In this document: piece after piece, positions 9,902 through 21,057 of the stretch
How positions within the stretch are numbered: the first letter of the stretch is position 1
Layout of the letters: each line of letters starts with the position of its first letter
Source of the DNA: Nereocystis luetkeana
Lineage: Eukaryota; Sar; Phaeophyceae; Laminariales; Laminariaceae
DNA: 64,000 bases
Assembly: GCA_031213475.1 (NCBI GenBank)
Contig: JARUPZ010000005.1
Span: 2,697,732-2,761,731, forward strand
Direction of reading: 5' to 3'
Notes under the pieces: generated by a model
What the model was told of the DNA's origin: nothing
The model's input: only the letters and a program-made list of their open reading frames with translations
Database searches by the model: none
Program-made: the position numbers and the translations under genes

Positions 9902-12900
9902 ATGCAGTCAGCCTTCCTCGCCGCCGTGCTCTCCCTCCTCTCGGTGGTGTCCACCGATGCTTTTGTGCCGGGTGCTGCGAGGCTTCCTGCGCAGACATCT
10001 GGGTCGCGATGCGGAACCGGTGAGCTGACCGATCATATGGGCTAGTGTAAAGAGGACGCATCTGTCTCCCCCAAAAAATACGAACACTTTGTGCAAGCAG
10101 AACGTCCCTGAGGACATCGCTCAGGAGTTGGTCTTGTCTCGGGCGATGCTGCTGCAGGAGCACGAGATGATTCGGGAGGTGTCACTTTGCACACCTCATC
10201 GCAGGCTACAGGGTACAGGGTAGGCATGGAGCTATTCTGGCAGCTGGCAGCTTACGTATCGATGTTCATGACTCGAAGTTCGACTTGTCTGGTGATATTT
10301 TGTTGTTTGGTCGTGTCCAAGAGGGTACGGTTCTCGAGCTTCCAGGTACCAGGGAAGGTACGTACCAGGTACCAGGTATTATACAGGTCATGATGCCAGT
10401 GCGCTGAATACGTGGCCCACGTGCAGAGTTGCGATACAGCAGTGTCAGGCTCCGGGCGTCGTCCCCTCGCTTTCGGTGTTTAATTCGCGCACCAACGAAT
10501 GGACGAAGCTATGATGATGATATCTACGCCTGTTGTGACAGCCGCCATCGCTCTGCCGTTGTCTGTGCTGCCGCTCCATGGTGCGGTGTGCCGGTATATG
10601 TGAGCAGCCTCGGTGGCGATGAGCGCGGAGCCGACGTCGCGGAAGGCCCTCCTCCAGCAAGGTGCGTTCTTCCCGTATGTATCATACCAGGTATATTTGT
10701 ATCGAATTATACTTACGTCCCAATCGACATACCTGGTATCTGATACTGGTACGACGTAGCAACTTGGCCGCACAAGGCCCGCTGCCCGCCAGCTGCAGCC
10801 AAGCATCAGGGGGGGCATGATGCCATCATCGAAATCGTTTGCTGTACGTACAGATACCAGGTATGTATATACGTAGTCGTGTTTTCCCTGAGAGTCGGCG
10901 GTCACTATTGCATATGCTTCAGCTGTCAACATGGGAAAAAACCAATGTCGAAACATTATCTTCGCACAGCTGAGCAGTACCATCAGCAGCAGCGTCACGC
11001 AGGGTATACCCGTTCGGATGTATCTCACCAGGTACAGCGTACAGCAGTATCATACATACCTTGTTCACGCGAAACGTGAAAACGTTAAAAACTGGCTCAG
11101 ACGTCAAATCAAACTTCAGCGCAAGTCGCACAGATAGATCATCTCCAGATAGATCATCTAGATTCTAACCTGCCGTTTTGAGTTGTTGTGCGCGATCTGT
11201 TCAGAGTGCAGATCCAACACAGGAAACTTGCCCCGGAAGATGAGCAGGTTTTACGGCTTCCACCCGGCAACACGAGTCACGTATGTAGGTCACACAGATC
11301 AGGAATCTACTACCAGGTACTGTATAATAGTACCGCTGTGTCTGTTCTGAAATACCTAGACCCAGACCATGAAGCGGGAATCGGTGATCTGTCTGATATA
11401 TCTGATCTGTCTGATTTGTCCGAGGTGTGAACAATTTGGAACCCAAGAGGAAAGACCACGAAAATGAAAAGTGCGCCTCGATATACTGCACTTATTACTG
11501 GTACCCCTATACCCTGCTATTTATAGGTTTATCAAGCGTTGAAGGGTGAGCGATCTGCCGCGCGAGCGGGTAGTATACGAAAGTGATCGTCATGCTGCAG
11601 GCGTGTTATACACCACTCACACCTTGATTAGTGTGTCGTATATATAAACACGTTGCTCGGATGCCCACCGTTGTTGTTGCTGTTTTTTTTTGTTGCTGCT
11701 GTTGCTGTTGTGGCTGTTGATCTCACGCTAGCTCGCTGCCGCAGGGTAGCTCGAGGCCATGACACAGGAGCAGGCGTCACCCCCTACAAACTTACCAGTA
11801 CGGATAGCCGTGTGACCACAAGCCCAAAAGCGCGTGGCTGGTATTCACATAGATGTGGTCAACACCATCCGTCTATAGACCGAAAGGGCGTGACGTATAG
11901 CTTCAGTGCTTGTAACGAATACCGACTCGGCCCAGCTTCCACAAAACGATTTGTCAACCAAACCAACCACACCTTGGACAGATAATTTACAGATCATGTG
12001 CAGATCATCAGTTCCTACAGTTCATGGTCCAAGGCAGATATATTCGCATTCCTGTATGATTTTAGCTCATGTTGGCGGGTCGGACCCGTATAATCCGCAC
12101 GACTATTGCGCCTGTGTCCTGTGTTGGGTCTGTGCCCGTATGCAGATTCTGCACTGCCTCTCACAACGGCAGCCGAGGAATTAGATGATCTACTGTAGAT
12201 AGATATATCATGATCTCCCCGAGGCGTTGAGCCAACACTATTTTAACTCTTCATCCCATCTTCACTGCGATAATTTTCCAAGGCGGTCGGGCTCAACTCT
12301 TTTCGAACCGCGATGAACATACACGTAAATAAGACTCTCAATTCCAAGCCTTTGTTCCCCACAACGAGAGTCCTGTCCTCGGGGTTGAGTTTAGAGTTGA
12401 CTCTACGTAATCCATTTTGTCGAAGACTGTGCCAAGTGGCAAAAATCTGTCGGTCAGTCCGTCAGTCGACAGCGTCACAGGTCGATCGGCGGATCAGTCG
12501 GTCGGTGGGAGGGTCTTTCGACGGCTGTTCACCCGTTTGCAAGACGCCAAGAAACGGAAGCACCGACCTTGGGCCTATAGGCCAGAAGAGGCAACAACCA
12601 AAACAAGCACACCCTCGTCCTCTCTCTAATGACCGAGCGGGGCGCCCGTACACGCTCTGCAGTCGTGTTTTTCGATATTCGATGGGTTTTGTTTGGCGTT
12701 ATTGTTATGGCTGTTGTGGTTGTTGTTGATGGTTGTTGCTGCTCGTTCTGTTTGTCGTCCTCCCTCGAGGCCCGGCAGGCACCGGCCACCCAAGTAAACG
12801 AACTCCCTTCGAGGCGTGCGGCTTAAAACCGGTCAAAGCTGATTTGAAACAGATTGAAACCGATTTGAAACTTGTTCGGAACCGTTTTTTGAAGCCGCTG

Positions 12901-15900
12901 GAATCGATTCAACACCGTGTGAGATCAATCCGGATTTGGAGCGGTTTTGAAATCAGTTCCAGACCTCAATATGTTTTTTTCACCACGCCCACCCATTCAA
13001 AACCTTTTTGGAACCGATTTGAAACCGAATGGAAACCAGTGTGAAACCGATCGTATGCCACCAGCAGCGTCGTAATCTCCTTGGTCCTCTCGACTCTGCA
13101 CGGCAAAGCGGTCGTCGTCAAAAGCGCAGTGTGTGTCGCGTGTATCGCAGGGCGCAAGCAATTCCGCGCTAATACAGTGACGCTTGTCTGAACAAGAAAT
13201 ATCTGTGGGTAAATATCGTGGGCGTCAAATGTCGATGTTGGTACAGTATGAGTTATTGTTTGTTGTTGTTCCGACCATAGTGTCTGTTGGTGTTGGTCTG
13301 GGTTCTTGCATGTTCATATGGATGATTACTCCTTTTACGACCCCAGTTTACGTACTTTGTCCCCATATATGGGGCTGCGGTACTAAAAGGGTTGAACAAA
13401 GTATAGAGATGTGAACATGGAGGTTGACACAAGTGTCTGTGTGTCGTTGATCTGGTGGGTGTTGGCCTTTTTCTTGGCGTGAACATTGTTCTGAACATCG
13501 GCCCGAAATTTAGATATGCTGTATTCCTGGTAAACAATAGGGGTGTCGATGTTGACGTGGGTGTTGATAAGGAAGATTATGCAATATTGATGCCGTTTAA
13601 ATGGGCATACCGGTGCGCAGCCCAATATCCCCCCGCTCCGTCTCGAAAGGGACGCCTGGTCAATGGTCAAATGACTTAAATACACAACAAATGAGTACCC
13701 CCCCCCCCCCCCCCCCGCCCCTCCCAACGTAACGCCTCCTCCCCTCTCTACCAACAGGTGTGGCTGTCCTGGCAGGACTTGCCGTAGCCACACCGCCCGC
13801 GTCGGCTGGCCTATTCGGCGGAGAGAAGAAGTGGGCAGGGGTGAGTGATTTCTGCACACATCGGGGACAGATCACGATCTACCCTAAGATCCATCTTAAT
13901 AGACAAGTTACAGTTGCCGTTATCAGATGTTGTGCAAGATCCTTATCACAAACAGATCTCACCCATGCATGTGCGCAAGATCTGTGTCAATACAGATCCC
14001 ACGCGTGAAGGCTGATCTAGGCAGTGCAGATCAAACCCTCAAATCGGGGATCTGTCTCCCTCTCGAGATATCTAGATCACTACATACGGCGAAAGAGCGC
14101 TCAATTCGCTCGGGGGTGCGCTCGATTTTTTCCCCACAACGAGAATGTTTCCAATGGCGGACGAGGTAGCGTTTTTTTTTTTTTTCGGAAAGATGTGGGC
14201 GAGAGCTTTCCGAAAATGTAATAGTTCGACTTTTAGAGCGCACCCTTGCACCGTGTTCGAGGAAAATAGCGCTGGAAAACGATAGCATCGCCCCTGTTCG
14301 ACCTCCTCTCTCTCTTTTTTTCTTTTTTTTTTCCGTGTGTACATCATGGTGAAAACGGGGATCTGATCTGTCCCCGGTGTATTAAATTATGTACTACGTA
14401 CAGGTCGGAAACGATCTATAATACGTGTACAAATACACGAGTACAAGACTCTATTATTTCCGAACACTTGCAGGAAAACCATCTCGGAGGTGTGGAAGGG
14501 GTGTTGTACTGTTGTTCATGCATGGTCGTTGTCGTACGTACGACCAATAGACCTCGCATCCGTATATACAATGCCGAGACGGAACACGTCGGCTTTTCGC
14601 CGCCCAGGCATACACTGATTGCTTGCACCAAGCGCGAAGCGGGGCGCGAAGCGTGGCGCGAGGTACCGGGCGAGTCGCATGAATGACGAGCTGCATCCCA
14701 CCTACAAAGAGCCGCTCCTGAGGCGGGCTTTCTTGTATGGATAACATCTTCGAAGTTTTTTTTTTTTGCTGGTGTGGTGGAGGGGAGGAGGGGGGTGGCT
14801 GTGCCGCCTCTTCCCCGCAGGATAGGATTGTGTCGTGTCTTAGATGCGAGGAATTGACTGCTGGCTCGTTGGATAGATTTTGTGTACTACTGCACTAAGT
14901 TGAAAATTGGCAATGTTTTGTTTTTTAACATGCGATACGTTTGCATGTTTTAGATGCACTTGCCTTGCCTTGCCTTACCTTACATATTGCCCGTTACCTG
15001 TTATCTATTCCCTGTCACTTATTTCTGCGTTCCCCGTTCCCTAATACCTGTTATCTCTTGCGTTCCACTTCTTACCTACAATAGTTCCGGTTACTTACCA
15101 GGTCCCTATTACCCGTTTCACATCACCTGACGCATGTTTCACAATACCTCCTTCCTGATACGGTTTGACCATAATTAATACCTGGTAGGACCAAATTTTG
15201 TTAGTAGAAATAGTTAAATATATAGGTTTTTATGTATACGACAGGTCCTATTAACTATGGTCCCCCGTAATAGTACCTCTCACCTATTCCCTGCTGCGTA
15301 TGACCTCTTGCATGTTGCACGTTTCCTTCTCCCTTTCACTTGTCAACTTTTAGCTACAAATTATTACCTGTTTACGTCTTACGCGTTACCTACACATACC
15401 CGTAACCTGCCCCCTATTTCCTCTTGCCGATTATACACTATCTGTTACATCTTGCGTTACCGCAGGTGCTCGTTTCTTGTTGCCTAGTACCGCAACTGTT
15501 GATGCACCTAATTCATGTCGTATCTGTTACCTGCTGTATCACTCTCTACCTCTTACATGTGGCCTGTTACCTCTCACACAATGCCTGTTCCCTGTTATCG
15601 AAACACTTCCAATAGGTGGTCGACCCAAGGAGCTCCGTGAATATGCTCATCTGCCTTATTACCCTATTTTTTTGTTTCCTCACCCATTTCCTCTATCACG
15701 ATACCTGTCCCCTATTGCCTGGTATCTATTACCTTACCGTACCTTGCCTTACGTTACCTTCCCCCTTTTAATAGGTGATCGACCCTCGAAGCTCTGTGAA
15801 GGACGCGGACAAGCTGGCGACGGACGCCGTGCAAAAAGACATCGCGGCGCTTAAGAAGTACGAGGCTGCGACCAAGGACATTTCCGCGGCATTGGTCAGT

Positions 15901-16146
15901 TCGGTCTCCAGCCGCCAGACATTTTACCGATTAGTAGGGCCACGTATGCGTTGGCTGACCTAAAGTCGCTAACTATGACTGTGTGTACGTTGGCCGGGTG
16001 AAACTTGGATATCAGGGTTTTCGCAATGCTTGGGTTTCATCGCCGGTCGACCTGCTGCATGTACCTTGAGGTTTCAACTGCAGGCCAGCAACCTCCATGC
16101 TTTATCGCTCCCGTTGGTTTGTGCATGGAGTCCAGTGCTGTCGCTC

Positions 16147-16178
<32 letters not shown>

Positions 16179-18800
16179 GTCTGGTCGTGTTTGAGACCAC
16201 TATCCTCATCCTGCTGATCCTTCTCTGCTTTTCCTCATTTTTTTTTTGGTATGTATGCTGTCTTAGCCCTTCTTTCTCCTCGCCCCTTCCGGTCTTAGCT
16301 CGACATCCGGGGTCACATACACCGTATTATAGGTTTTTTCTCCTCCTCCCCACCACGGCACGTTGCCTTGCCTTTCTGTGGTCAGAAATGTTGGGTGCTT
16401 TCTTGCCTCGTCACCTCGCGTCGAGATTGCTTACGCTCATCCTTGGCCTGCCATGGTCGAGTCGCGTCGAAAAATCTTACGCTCGTCCTTTCGCCGGTGT
16501 CGAAATTCTCAACCCAATGCAATATTTTGCAGGCCAGCAACCCCCAGGCGGACGTGCTGCCGAAGGTGAAGGCGACCTTTAACATGGCCGAGTTCCGCTC
16601 TACGTTGAACGGCGTCAACGATGTCTTCGACGAGGACACACAGAGGGGGACCGACCTGATCGTCCGGTGAGTAGACTGCTGCTGTATTAATAGTAGCTTA
16701 ACCCTTCTTAACCCTTTTAGAACCGCAGTCCCGTTTCGGGGACAAACTACTTGAAGTTTGAGTGCTATGTCCCCAAAACGGGACTGCGGTTCTAAAAGGG
16801 TCAAGTTCCGATTGAGCAGGCTGCTCTTGAGTAGGTTTTGTCTAAGTTCTGACTGAGTAGGCTACTGTCAGGGATGGGAATGGATTCGTTTTAGGCGTGA
16901 AAGAATGCCCAATCTATTCGACAAACAGTAAAAAAAAAAAAAAAAAAAACATGATTTAGCAAATTGTCTGCCACCACCCTAATTACTTGGTTTTATAATA
17001 CGTTCACGGTTGCAGCAAATCTGCTGTCTCACGTGAGAAAACGATCGAGTAAAAATACTCTACCGTGCATACTACTCTGCCCGTAAATATGGGGACCCGT
17101 TCGAGTATACATATGAAATAGACGGTTCCTTGCTTTTCCGGACAGAGTGGTAGGTACGCACGAGTACCTACAGCAGCACCATGCAGAACTTCAGGCGCGT
17201 AGAGGATGCAGCCTCGGCCGCAAGGCTCAAATCCAGCTGCACGCACAGCAACTTGCCCGTGAGGTATGAATAGAGCTGGGGCGGGTTTCCACGGAGGCGC
17301 GGGAAACGCCGTCGAAATCCCGGTCTCAGGGATGTGCAGTACAGCAACACGCAGCCGATTGGCGGTGGCTGTGTGCGGGTATCCTATTCTTGTTGTTTAC
17401 GCGTCGTGCCCAGCAGCAGTACAGCAGGATCACATACCCTGCGACTTGATATGTACAAGATATGTTTCACAGGGGGGTGGCAGCATTGTCGTGCTGCCGG
17501 CCGCCGACACCAACGGGCCACCAGAAACGTCCGATGCGCTCACGCTCGCGCTTCCGTGTCTACGTTGCTGCTCTACGCTCTGGGCGTGGGTGGTACGCTG
17601 TCCAGCAGAACGTTTTGTGCAAGAAGCAAGGCTGACCTTTTTGCAGGTCGTAGCTTCACGCCGCGACGTCGATCCCCGCTCAGCTGTATAACTTATGTTG
17701 GAGAGGCAGCAACATCAAACAGTTTTTTTCTTGTGGGATTTGTTTTTCCCCCCGTCATGGATTGGTTGATTTTCTGAATGTACCTGTTTCGTGGATCTCG
17801 ACCATGCGACATCGTTTTTTCTTTGTACGTACTAAAACGAATCCATTCCCAGCCTCAACTGGAGTAGTTTTTCCCTAAGTGCTGACGGAGTAGGCTACTG
17901 CAGTAAGTTATCCCTTCCCAAGGGCTGACTGAGTAGGCTACTGTGGGATAGTGGGTTTTCCCCGCGAAGTGCTGACTGAGTAGGCCACGTGCTGTAGTAG
18001 AGGCTATCCCTTCGAAGCGCCGACCGATCGGGCTATTGTAATAGGGTTTCCTTTCTACCGTAAGCGCTGAGTGAGCAGGGTACTACTGATTCTCCAAGTT
18101 TCTTTTCAAAACACTGCCTGAGTACGAAGGCTGCTGCAGTACCAGCTGTCTCCTCTAAATGCTGACTGAGTAGGCTACTGTGGCAGGTCATCCCCTCTAG
18201 ACTCTGGCTTAATAGGCTTTTGCAGTGGGTTATGCTTGCTATGCGCCAACCCGAACGTGGAGCGGGGTCGGAGGAGTGACGTCAGCGCGTCCCCTTTTCC
18301 CCCGTCCGCTCTCGCCTCGCTTATTTGAGGCGTGTAACTAAACTTACACCGTAGGATGAAGTATTTTTTTTAAAATGCATTTTCGTGTGACCTGAGTGGG
18401 GTTCCAGTGTTGGTTCCAGTGTTTCGAGAGGGGTGGTTTGGTAAATGTCCATGAAACCTATGGCACCTGATATACCTCACTTTACCACCTCAACCATTGG
18501 GCGACCCATATTGAACGTTTTCCTTGAACAGGTAGATCATGCTAAAACCTATATTCTGAAACTATTAGCAGTACCTGGTACTGGTTCCATGCCAAATAGT
18601 CGTAATATGTGCACCAAACTATGTTTTGTGTGCCCTGTATATACTGCTGCTGCTGCTGCTTGTTGTCGACAGAAACATGCTCCAGGACGCCCTCGAGCTA
18701 GCGAACGCCTCCAAGATGAAGCCCGACGTCCCTCGCTCAGAGCGCAAGGTGAGTGGGAGTAGCGTTAATATCGATAGTCCTATTAGCGGTAGTAGTAGTG

Positions 18801-18837
<37 letters not shown>

Positions 18838-20861
18838 CAGTAGTAGTAGTAGTAGCAGTAGTAGTAGTAGTAGTAGTAGTAGTGGCAGTAGTAGTAGTAG
18901 TAGCGGCAGTTACCATCACGGTGGGCCATTGTAATGAGGACCCAACATGTACACAAAGACCTACCTGGTACATACCAGGTATTAAAGTATTTTTACTCAG
19001 CATATGTGGTCCTGGTTGTTTCAATCCCCCTTGTGCGTGCTTTCTTGGCACCACTCTGTACGTTATTATAAGGAACAGTTTGATCGAAAATTATTGTACT
19101 GAAGGTTATTATATTCAGGGACATATCCGTAGTACGGTACGGGGGGGGTGTACGTTCGGGCCGAAAACATGCCTCGTTGACGGGACTCGCCTTTGTGAAA
19201 AACTAGCCATCACAGAGGGGAGAGGGGCTACGATTTAGGAGATGGTGTCGATTTAACCCCCTTAGTACTCCAGTCCCGTTTTGGGAACAAACAGTCTAAT
19301 TCCAAGTAATTTGTCCCCAAAACGGGACTGCATTCCGAAAAGGGTAGATAATTGCAAGGGCTTTAGAGAGGGATTAGATGGCTTGACACGGGCGTACTAA
19401 AATATACCAGGTACGTATATATGCCCAATCTGGCTTGAAGATAATTGCCGGTCCTTTGGGGTACTTCGTTGGCCGCCTGAGGTGTTCTGATTCACCTGGT
19501 ACCAGGCATCGGATCGAAGAGGCGTGGAATGGCTTGGTGCGGCTATACTCGAAGCTGTGTAGCACTTATTCTGGTTCAAGGAAAAATACCACCATGTCCC
19601 GAAATATAGGGGTAATTTCTATATTAATGTTGAACCAAAACGGTCATTATATTTAGGTACAGAGCGGTACAGGTTTAGAGCATTTTGGAGGCCTGACTCA
19701 CCCACCCCCCTCTTGAATCGTAGCCCCCTCTGCATACTTTTTAGTTATATCCTGGTAGTCCCGTTTTGTGTGTTGCAATAGTACACGCCTCGGGCAGACA
19801 GCTCATGATCTATCCATCTGTCTGCAGATAGATCGTCTAGTTCCTCACCGGCCCTTCCGAGAGGCTGTGCACCCTGCAGACCCAGCCCAAGAAACATGCT
19901 CTACAGACAGTAGAGATGACGCAGATCATACGGGTCCCACCCGGCAACACGAGCTGTACATGGTACAGATCACGACAGATCTGGAACAGATCTGCCCTCA
20001 ATCGATACGCTGACGATCATGATGAAGGAAGAATCGATCTTCTGCCCGAGGTGTACAGTATCATTCGTCGTATACATCAGCCCTGTGATTGTTCATGTGC
20101 TTGAGCTTACAAGGATATGGTCAACAAGCTTGTGGTGAGGGGGGGGGGGGGTAGAGCTCTTCAGGTGGAGGTAAAACGTTCACACGTCAGACAGATGGAT
20201 CATCTACAGATGGGTCAGATATATCATCTAGATCCTTTAATCTGCCGTAATGACGTGTTCCAAGCAAGATCTGTATACTGTAGCACAGACACATCCTACT
20301 GTAGGTCCTGCAGATGATATGGCTCCCTCCCCGTCACGTTCGCTGGATTGCTCGCTAGATTGTACAGATCAGGGATATATCTGCTCTTGAAATATCTGGA
20401 TCGAGTATCTAGATCGCCTGCAGATAGATTATGGACATATTTACCATCTACAGATACAACTAGATCATCTAGATGCCAACCTGCCGTTCTCAGTGCTGTG
20501 CAGGATCTGTATGGTACGGATACAACCCATGAAACATGTCCTAGATCCTGCAGATGATAGGGCTCCCACCCGGCAACATGAGCTGGATCATACAGATCAT
20601 ACAGCTCAGCGATCCATCCGCCCTATAAGGTCTTGGTCATAAACTGTGGAAGCTGCTGATTTTCCCGAGCTGTGCAAACGTGAGAAAAAAGTAGCCCCTC
20701 CCTCCCCCTCCCGGATGAACACCATGTCCTGTTGTGGCATGCCTCACGTATGTTTTGTTTTGTTTTTTGCTGTTTGCTTGTGTCTTGTGCAGGTCGAGAT
20801 TGTGAAGAAGAAGTTGATGAAGCTGGAGCAGGCGTTCGTGAGCCTAAACGCCTTCCTATAG
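9902..20861 (+). CDS. Thylakoid-lumen four-helix protein, PsbQ/Psb31-like
   Basis: Six exons join in phase: 9902-10019, 13758-13840, 15775-15894, 16533-16666, 18673-18748 and 20793-20861, giving 199 residues. Residues 1-20 are a signal peptide ending at DAF, followed by a short transit peptide. Residues 41-56 form a hydrophobic thylakoid-transfer segment ending in PASA, so the mature protein starts near GLFGG. The mature part (about 143 residues) is helical, charged and without cysteine. The third-helix pattern (FNMAEFRSTLNGV) and the C-terminal Lys-rich helix suit PsbQ/Psb31, extrinsic PSII subunits that stabilise the oxygen-evolving complex; this family call is from pattern memory. There is no twin arginine. 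The stop in exon 6 looks premature compared with the duplicate at 20958-21057. Intron 1 is 3.7 kb. Confidence 0.8.
11139..11429. mobile_element. TE-A related fragment
   Basis: GATC-rich unit ending with GTCCGAGGTGTG, a variant of the TE-A terminus, followed by AACAATTT. The left terminus is not recognisable, so this is a truncated or diverged copy in intron 1 of the lumen-protein gene. Confidence 0.5.
11976..12222. mobile_element. TE-A related fragment
   Basis: Shares the 'cagatcatgtgcagatcat' and 'gatgatctactgtagatagata' segments of the family and ends near CCCCGAGGCG. No clean termini or target duplication seen. Confidence 0.4.
12835..13045. repeat. Degenerate GAAACCGATTT repeat
   Basis: Irregular tandem units of about 11-20 bp (GATTTGAAAC, GGAACCGATTTGAAACC) in intron 1 of the lumen-protein gene. 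No coding signal. Confidence 0.6.
13329..13394. mobile_element. MITE-2 copy, internally deleted
   Basis: Family MITE-2 is about 95 bp, a near-perfect foldback with termini CCCTTTTAGAACCGCAGTCC and the inner arm GTTTTGGGGACAAA. This copy lacks about 30 bp of the left arm. Confidence 0.75.
13628..13715 (+). repeat. Dispersed repeat R4 ending in a C-run
   Basis: R4 reads CGTCTCGAAAGGGACGC, TGGTCAATGGTCAAATGACT, then 'acaaatgagta' and a run of about 18 C. This copy ends just before the acceptor of exon 2 of the lumen-protein gene, so its C-run may act as the polypyrimidine tract. Relatives are at 51930-52000 (plus) and, reversed, at 33485-33545 and 44550-44605. Confidence 0.7.
13855..14380. mobile_element. 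TE-A relative with diverged termini
   Basis: Left end ACATCGGGGACAGATCACGA and right end GATCTGTCCCCGGTGT are inverted repeats related to those of TE-A. I see no clear target duplication. It starts about 15 bp after the donor of exon 2 of the lumen-protein gene. Confidence 0.55.
14512..14745 (+). repeat. Dispersed repeat family R3, near full length
   Basis: Includes the 3' tail 'agagccgctcctgaggcgggctt' that most other copies lack, so this copy is a good reference for the family. It lies in intron 2 of the lumen-protein gene. Confidence 0.8.
15159..15272. mobile_element. MITE-1 copy carrying TACCTGGTA
   Basis: The left terminus is worn (TACGGTTTGACCATAATTAA). Between TTAA and GGACC the sequence reads TACCTGGTA (15179-15187) instead of the family's TA, a 7-bp insertion. 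Confidence 0.85.
16709..16803. mobile_element. MITE-2 copy, intact foldback
   Basis: Both arms are complete and nearly perfect inverted repeats around a short ACTTGAAGTTTGAGTGC-type loop. It lies about 40 bp after the donor of exon 4 of the lumen-protein gene. Confidence 0.9.
16868..17858. mobile_element. Approximately 1-kb element with 20-bp exact inverted repeats
   Basis: TGGGAATGGATTCGTTTTAG at 16874-16893 is repeated exactly in reverse complement at 17834-17853. Extending outward, the left end reads CAGGGATGGGAATGG and the right end is similar, which resembles hAT termini. I cannot find matching 8-bp flanks. It splits a 'gctgactgagtaggctactg' minisatellite in intron 4 of the lumen-protein gene. 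No transposase is seen. Confidence 0.65.
17859..18245. repeat. Minisatellite, about 50-bp degenerate unit
   Basis: Seven or eight copies containing GCTGACTGAGTAGGCTACTG and a 'ttatcccttc' spacer. One or two further units lie left of the inserted 1-kb element at 16805-16867. Confidence 0.75.
18780..18912. repeat. GTA trinucleotide microsatellite
   Basis: Starts about 30 bp after the exon 5 donor of the lumen-protein gene. Long (GTA)n interrupted by GTG and GCA. The Ser- and Val-only frames across it are artefacts. Confidence 0.9.
19254..19346. mobile_element. MITE-2 copy
   Basis: Arms are diverged at the extreme ends (CCCCTTAGTACTCCAGTCC against ACTGCATTCCGAAAAGGG) but the GTTTTGGGAACAAAC arm is preserved. 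Confidence 0.85.
19795..20626. mobile_element. Cluster of TE-A related GATC-rich fragments
   Basis: Several partial units with CAGATAGATCATCTAGATCC and 'ctcccacccggcaacatgag' segments, in intron 5 of the lumen-protein gene. It appears to be at least two overlapping copies, without intact termini. Confidence 0.5.
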
Positions 20862-20957
20862 AGAAAAGAGGGTATGCCGTGCTCATACTGAGTTATGTTT
20901 CTGATCAGGGGAGGGGGGAGGGAAGGGGAGAAGGGCTGTGCCGTCCGAGTGCTCTAG

Positions 20958-21057
20958 GTCAAGGAGCTATTGGAGTAAAAGGAAGCTGGAGCAGGCGTTC
21001 GTGAACCTCAAGGTCTTCATCTCTGCAAAGGGGAAGTACATGCCGGGCTCAAACTGA
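20958..21057 (+). pseudogene. Duplicate of the terminal exon of the PsbQ/Psb31-like gene
   Basis: About 165 bp downstream of the start of exon 6, a second copy begins after an AG (GTCAAGGAGCTATTGGAG), has an in-frame TAA and a 2-base loss in its first third, then encodes KLEQAFVNLKVF and continues ISAKGKYMPGSN before a TGA. The used exon ends earlier, at KLEQAFVSLNAFL. The copies have complementary lesions: the first has an intact start and an early stop, the second a broken start and a longer, more plausible end. Confidence 0.75.
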
